Origin: Gymnopus androsaceus JB14
Taxonomy: Eukaryota; Basidiomycota; Agaricomycetes; Agaricales; Omphalotaceae
DNA length: 12,008 nt
Reading direction: 5' to 3'
NCBI GenBank assembly: GCA_009733575.1
Contig: ML770060.1
Span: 7,825 to 19,832 of the forward strand
Shown: positions 7,728 through 12,008 of the stretch, in pieces
How the letters are laid out: each line of letters opens with the position of its first letter
Position numbering within the stretch: the stretch's first letter is position 1
Position numbers and translations under genes: made by a program
Notes under the pieces: model-generated
The model's input: the letters and a program-made list of their open reading frames with translations, nothing else
Database searches by the model: none
What the model was told of the DNA's origin: nothing

Positions 7728-8161
7728 TTCGCAAATAAATGATACCGATAAGCAATGCCAACAGAGCAGCCCTTGTGGGCCCGCTGACAGGCATCGCAGA
7801 CCAGCTTGGTACCACTTGCAGCACTACAAAGGTCTACTTTGCGCTCACAACGAGTGCAACAGTTTAACCGCTTAGCAACTCGACGCCACTCGACATCCAA
7901 AGCACTGACCTTGAGAGAATGCCCACCAAGCTGAAAAACCGACTTCAACGCCTCATCAATCTCCTCAGACGTCGCACTCTGCCAGGAAACAGGACAGAAG
8001 GGGGAATTAGGTGAAGGAATACTCTGCTTGGATGTGGTAGCAACGACAGCAGCAGGACGAGGGGAAGAAGGGGAGGAAGGGGAAGGATGTTCCATCAGGG
8101 ACCTTTTGGTCCTTTTGCGAGGAGAAGATTCAGAAGAGGAGGAAGGTCTCTTAGAGGACAT
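7728..8161 (-). CDS. Exon 1: basic Ser-rich tail and six-cysteine cluster
   Basis: This exon encodes residues 1-144 plus two bases of codon 145. Residues 1-55 are Ser/Pro/Lys-rich and disordered-looking, with PRKRTKR at 14-20. Residues 60-100 look folded (SWQSATSEEIDEALKSVF, then SALDVEWRRVAKRL). The cysteines then fall at 102, 105, 112, 122, 125 and 132, that is C-x2-C-x6-C-x9-C-x2-C-x6-C. This fits the spacing of the fungal Zn2Cys6 binuclear cluster, and the first loop (CTRCERKVDLC) carries basic residues, though fewer than in classical transcription factors. In typical factors the cluster sits near the N-terminus; here it follows a 100-residue leader. It could be a related structural zinc site rather than a DNA-binding one. 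The frame is intact throughout this exon. Confidence 0.7.
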
Positions 8162-8329
8162 TGTTGAGAGTTGGATGACGGGGGTACGAAAGAAGTTGAA
8201 GTGGTAAGGTTTGACACCGTTTTCAAACTGTTTGTTGGTACGTGTGGGTCCAACGGCGATCACGGTGTTCTAGAACCCGCGATACGCTAAAACGACCCAC
8301 AAAGCCGCTCTAAGTGCTAGGGGCCCTAG
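8162..8329 (-). promoter_or_regulatory. 5' flank and probable leader of the zinc-cluster gene
   Basis: The 60 or so bases before the ATG are C/T/A-rich on the coding strand (CCACTTCAACTTCTTTCGTA, then CCAACTCTCAACA), as is usual for fungal leaders just downstream of the start site. No TATA box is seen. A near-palindrome CTAGGG-G-CCCTAG at 8319-8331 marks the far end of the interval. The assignment is by position and composition only. Confidence 0.35.
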
Positions 8330-8912
8330 ATGGGGGGGTAATCTCATGCCCGGTACCATCGATTCCATTATCGTCGCCTCCCAAAACCTCCCAATCATAC
8401 CCATGACCCAACCTATCGATCTGATAACCACCCGCTAAGCCGTATAACGGCTCCATCCACTTCCGTACATACTTACTACTCACCAACTCAGTATCCCGCA
8501 TGTATATAAACCACAGTTCCCACTCAGGGATCCCTTGTCTTGATATTAACTTGTTTACTCCCGTATCTCTTGTTTTCTCTCTATTTTCTTATACTCTTGT
8601 CAATTCATCTATTTTCTCAATACACGCTTGTTCTGGCTTCCGCTTTTCGACTCACGCGTCGACTTGACTACCAGCAAGCTCATACGACAATCAGACTCGC
8701 CGCCGTCGAACTATTCGATGTTGGCTCACACAACTAGACTCAGAACTCACATTCGGGAGCTTTGGCATTCCCAATCCACCTGCTTCTCACTACTAGTCAT
8801 CGACTAGTCCACCCGCACGCATATTCGATTGTGGATCTCGTCCGCCTTTTATACTAAAGGCCTCAAAGCTACTTTCAGTACCTTTCCCTAAGACCGTCGA
8901 CCCCAGTCTTAC
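8330..8912 (+). mobile_element. Candidate solo LTR or LTR fragment
   Basis: This gene-free block has the internal layout of a fungal gypsy LTR on the plus strand: a C-rich upstream part, a TATA box (TATATAAA at 8503-8510), then a T/C-rich leader at about 8520-8650 (CTTGTTTTCTCTCTATTTTC). It ends in CTTACA exactly where the neighbouring pol frame is broken (8909-8912), compatible with the CA end of an LTR. Against it, a clear TG start and target-site duplication are not visible, no second copy lies in the window, and the open frames here are chance. A relict promoter without an LTR is the alternative. Confidence 0.4.
8503..8510 (+). promoter_or_regulatory. TATA box
   Basis: TATATAAA is followed within about 10-150 bases by a strongly pyrimidine-rich tract, the usual arrangement of fungal and LTR promoters. 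There is no coding region immediately downstream on this strand, so if it is active it would make an LTR transcript or an antisense RNA over the pol frame at 8909-10840. Confidence 0.45.
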
Positions 8913-10840
8913 AGAGGTTCCGTGCCTGTTACCATAAAATAAGGTGAGCAGCCAAAACCTCTACATGTCATTGCTCTATCAGCAAACAATACTGGTTTTA
9001 AGAACCAGAACCACTTGGATAAGTCGTCCGCGGTAGCCTTGACCAAAGATTGTCTAATGTCAAAGTGGGCGCATTCGATCTTTCCATTTCCCTGTGAATT
9101 ATATGGAGAGATGCGCACACCTCGGATTCCATATTTCTTCTCAAGCCATTCCAACATGTTCTTCATCTGAGGAGCATTATCAGTAACGACTTCCTCGGGA
9201 CACCCCCATCGACAAATAATATCGTCGAAAAACCATTCTCCCAAAGTTCGGGCATTCTCTACTTTCAGAGCTCTTGCCTCGGACCAAGGAGAAACCGCGC
9301 ACCAACTGTGTACAATGTATTTGCACCCATTACTCGGTGTTGACAAGTGGAAAGTGTCTACATGAATCTTTTGAAACAGTGAAGGAGTGTGGGTTAAAGT
9401 GGGTGGTATTTTTATCCACTCCAACCTGCGATGTTGGCAAGCTAAGCAAGTTTTAACAAACCAGTTAACATCTCCATTGAGATCTGGCCACCAGAAACGC
9501 TTCCTGATCAATTCTTTAGTTGCGAACACACCCTTGTGCCCAAGGTGATCGTGAGCACTATGCATCATGAACATTCGGCGGGTTTTAGGTACAAACAACA
9601 AGTGTTGTCCTTCCACTTCTGGATTACGTCGGTACAAGCATTCTTTGTCATCAAGGAAGAACTTAATAGCTTTCTTTTCAAGTCGGGAGTAATCCCTTAT
9701 TGAGCTGCTTGGTAGAGTGATTTGGCCTTTATTTTTCAGCCAATCTACTATCCAAGGTATAAGCTTGTCTTGTTCTTTAGCGAAGTCTTTACGGTGATCT
9801 TCTACATAAGGATGCGCTTCATTCCACTCTTTCGTGTCCTCTGCTACAACCCATTTTGAATGATCGACCTTCTCCACAGGTTTTATCACGACAGCGAATT
9901 GCTCTGCTGTGATTCCGTTCAAGTTCCAGATCTGTTCTCTATCCAAATGGCATTGCTTCTCTTTGGCCAGTGCGAGTTGAATATCATCTTCTAAGTAGTC
10001 ACTAGACCCAGCTTTATCGAGATTGTATTCCGTGTCGAGGAGGAAGCCTCCGCGGGTATCAATTTCGTCTTTAAACTCCTCAATGTCCAGGGTCAATTCA
10101 GTTTCACCCTTACCCATGAAGAAGGGCACAGGTTCACCATCATCCTCGTCAGCAAAATCGTCCTCATTAGGAGGTTGTCTTTTCGAAATTTTTCCTCCAT
10201 AGGCTCGGCAAGATAAACCATTGGCGAGATCGTTTTCTTTCCCTTTAACATGGACCAGATCGAAATGGTACTTGCGTATTTCCTCAATCCAGCGATTAAT
10301 GGTAGCATTGGGTCCACAGCTCAGGTTGTCTAGCATACCCTTGATGTATTTAGCATCTGTACAAACTGTTAACCGCCTGCACCCATAGAGTTGATAGTAG
10401 CTCGCTTGTAAAGCAATCTTTAATCCGTATAGTTCACGTTTAGACTGCGAGAAACAAGCCTCTCTTTCATTGAGAGTGCTTGACCCAAAGTAACAGAAGT
10501 AGACTTTTGTCTCATCATTAGGGTCAACTTGATAGATATACCATCCGACTGCCATGTACGACGTGTCCACTATGAGATAAACATCCCAATCATAGTTAAT
10601 AGGTCTTAAACACGGAGCATTTTTGATACCTTCTTTTATGAGGTCCATTGCCATATCATGTTCAATTCCCCATTCCCATGGATCGTTTCCAGTTAGTCGC
10701 GTCAAAGGCGCTGCTAGCTTAGCAAAATTCTTTTGAACATGCGAAGCTGACTTGCGGTTCCGAGGAACGCCCTAACATCAGATTTGCTTTTACATCTCGG
10801 CCACATTAGAATAGTCTCAACCCTTGAACTCTCGGTATCA
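8909..10840 (-). mobile_element. Ty3/gypsy pol fragment of a second lineage (RT end, RNase H, integrase)
   Basis: A 598-codon frame runs from 10705 (a TTG, not a true start) to TAA at 8909. RNase H is at residues 40-170: D47 (IVDTSYMAVGWYIYQ), E91 (SKRELYGLKIAL), D117 (VCTDAKYIKGML), H152 and D159. A 210-residue linker follows, acidic near its start (NEDDFADEDDGEP). Then come the integrase zinc module, H385-x4-H390 and C420-x2-C423 (HDHLGHKGVF, CLAC), and the catalytic core, D450 (HVDTFH), D509 (VVTDNAPQ) and E544 (NGKIEC), spaced x58 and x34. All catalytic residues are present. Upstream, one indel near 10733 links to the RT thumb at about 10735-10818 (SKSDVRAFLGTASQLRMF). The element ends abruptly after GTEPL at 8911, inside the integrase C-terminal region, so it is truncated at both ends. 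Its motifs differ clearly from those of the pol at 842-3286. Confidence 0.9.
10631..10833 (-). other. Spacer between the inverted pol copies
   Basis: These 203 bases separate the two arms and have no counterpart in the plus-strand copy. On the minus strand they hold the upstream part of the same pol: KNFAKLAAPLTRL and, in a second frame, the RT thumb with AFLGTASQLRMF. The arms are therefore not symmetric about their centre; the cleaner minus arm extends about 200 bases further. No hairpin-adapter-like sequence was noticed in the spacer. Confidence 0.7.
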
Positions 10841-12007
10841 AAAATTGCTCCGTGTTAAGAACTAATTTAACTTCATGATTGGGAGTTTTAACTCATAGTG
10901 GGACACGTCGTACCATGGCAGTCCCGGTGCGTATATCTTATTCAAAAAAACCCGTTGACCACCTACTATCGACGACCGAAAGTCTACTTCTGTTATTTGG
11001 GTCCAAGCCACGTCTCATGAAAGAGAGGCCTTGTATTCTCGCAGCTCCTAAAACGTGAACTATACGTGATTAAAGAATTGCTTTACAAAGGCGAGCTACT
11101 ATTCAACTCCTATGGGTGCAGGCGGTTGAACAGTTTGTACAGATGCTAAATACATCAAGGGTATGCTAGACAACCTGGAGCTGTGGTACCCAATGCTACC
11201 AATTATCGCTTGGATTGAGGATAATACGCAAGTACCCAATGTTCGATCTGGGTCCGCATGTTAAAGGAAGAAAACGATCCTCGCCAATGGTTTTTCTTGC
11301 CGAGCCTATGGAGGATAATTTCAAAAAGGAAACCTCCTAATGAGGACGATTTTGACTGACGAGGATGATGGTGAACCTGTGCCTTCTTCAATGGGTAAGG
11401 GTGAAACTGAATTGACCCCTGGACCATTGAGGATTTAAAGAAATGATACCCGCGGAGGCCTTCCTCCTCGACACGGAATACAATCTCGATAAAGCTGGGT
11501 CTAGTGACTACTTAGGAAGATGATATTCAATCGCACTGGCCAAAGAGAAGGCAATGCCATTTGGAAGAGAACAGATCTGGAAACTTGAACGGAATTCACC
11601 AGGCCAGGCCAAATCTCGGGATGTCGTGATAAAAACCTGTGGAGAACGGCCTCCATTCAATGGTTGTAGCAGAGGGACACGAACAGGTGGAATGAAGCGC
11701 ATCTTATGTAGAAGAGTCACCGTAGCAAGACCTTCAAAATAAAGAAACAACGACAAGCTTATACGCCTTCGGAATACCGTAAGATTGGCTGAAAAATAAA
11801 GGCAAATCAAACTCCCAACCGAAGCAGCTCAAATTAAGGGATTACGTCCCGACCTTGAAAGGGAGAAGCTATTGAAGTTTTCGTCGTGATTGACAAAGAA
11901 ATGCTTGTAAAACCGACGTAAATCCAGAGTGGAAAGGAACAACACTGTTTTGTTTTGACGTAAAACGCCGAATGTTCATGAGGCATGATTGCTTACGATC
12001 ACCTGGG
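10834..12007 (+). repeat. Inverted, indel-riddled copy of the pol region 9539-10630
   Basis: From GGTATCAAAAA at 10834 to CGATCACCTGGGA at the window end, the plus strand matches the minus-strand pol read from 10630 down to 9539 (RNase H, acidic linker, start of the zinc module). Long identical runs anchor the match, for example ACAGATGCTAAATACATCAA at about 11139 against 10360. The copy is 1174 nt against 1092 nt. The excess is mostly one-base insertions that often duplicate a neighbour (CCTGAGC becomes CCTGGAGC, TATCAA becomes TATTCAA). No frame survives for long, so it encodes nothing. It probably continues beyond the window. Confidence 0.92.
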
Positions 12008-12008
12008 A

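Larger units (their letters stand above)
5464..8161 (-). pseudogene. Multi-exon gene: Zn2Cys6-like cluster, proline-rich, coiled-coil protein
   Basis: I do not recognise a named family. The start is the ATG at 8159-8161 in good context (CAACAATGTCC), followed by a Ser-rich N-terminus with a nuclear-localisation-like PRKRTKR. My model is exon 1 8161-7728, exon 2 7672-6362, exon 3 6304-5975, exon 4 5920-5667 and exon 5 5617-5464, giving about 827 residues. Without the last intron, exon 4 ends at TAG 5648 and the protein is about 782 residues. Exon 2 contains three one-base indels (extra A in the run at 7464-7467, a lost base near 6894, a lost base near 6730-6760). With all three corrected, its length is exactly 437 codons plus the split one. 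Introns of 55, 57 and 54 nt with GT-AG ends support a once-functional gene. A nuclear, DNA- or chromatin-related role is inferred only from the cysteine cluster and basic motif. Confidence 0.7.

Overview
The window looks like a repeat-rich piece of a filamentous basidiomycete (Agaricomycete) genome. The evidence is three Ty3/gypsy-type retrotransposon remnants and one intron-containing gene whose inferred introns are 49-57 nt with CTAAC-like branch sites. A Rhizoctonia/Ceratobasidium-like host is a guess from the style of the elements and cannot be proved here. There are no bacterial operons, CRISPR arrays, rRNAs or convincing tRNAs.

Layout, left to right. (1) About 47-772, minus strand: a broken Ty3/gypsy polyprotein piece with the C-terminal half of a retropepsin and a charged linker. 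(2) About 842-3286, plus strand: a 5'-truncated gypsy pol running from the end of the reverse transcriptase through RNase H, two successive HHCC zinc-binding modules, the integrase D,D,E core and a GPY-type C-terminus. It is interrupted by several single-base frameshifts. (3) About 3290-5460: mostly unassignable sequence, with one short coiled-coil-like open stretch at 3530-3688. (4) 5464-8161, minus strand: a four- or five-exon gene for a proline-rich, coiled-coil protein with an N-terminal Zn2Cys6-like cysteine cluster. Three compensating single-base indels in exon 2 break it. (5) About 8330-8912: a gene-free block with a TATA box and pyrimidine-rich leader, which may be a solo LTR. (6) 8909 to about 10840, minus strand: a second gypsy pol of another lineage, with a 598-codon open frame holding intact-looking RNase H and integrase catalytic residues. 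(7) 10834-12007, plus strand: an inverted copy of the same pol region (9539-10630), full of small, mostly one-base insertions, running to the window edge.

Nothing here forms an operon. The genes are neighbours by transposition and rearrangement. The two most notable observations are the roughly 1.1-kb inverted repeat, whose plus arm has the insertion-biased error profile expected of uncorrected long-read sequence (a possible fold-back assembly artefact), and the zinc-cluster/coiled-coil gene, whose reading frame closes exactly once three one-base indels are allowed for. Recurrent homopolymer indels elsewhere mean base accuracy should be checked before any frame here is called dead.
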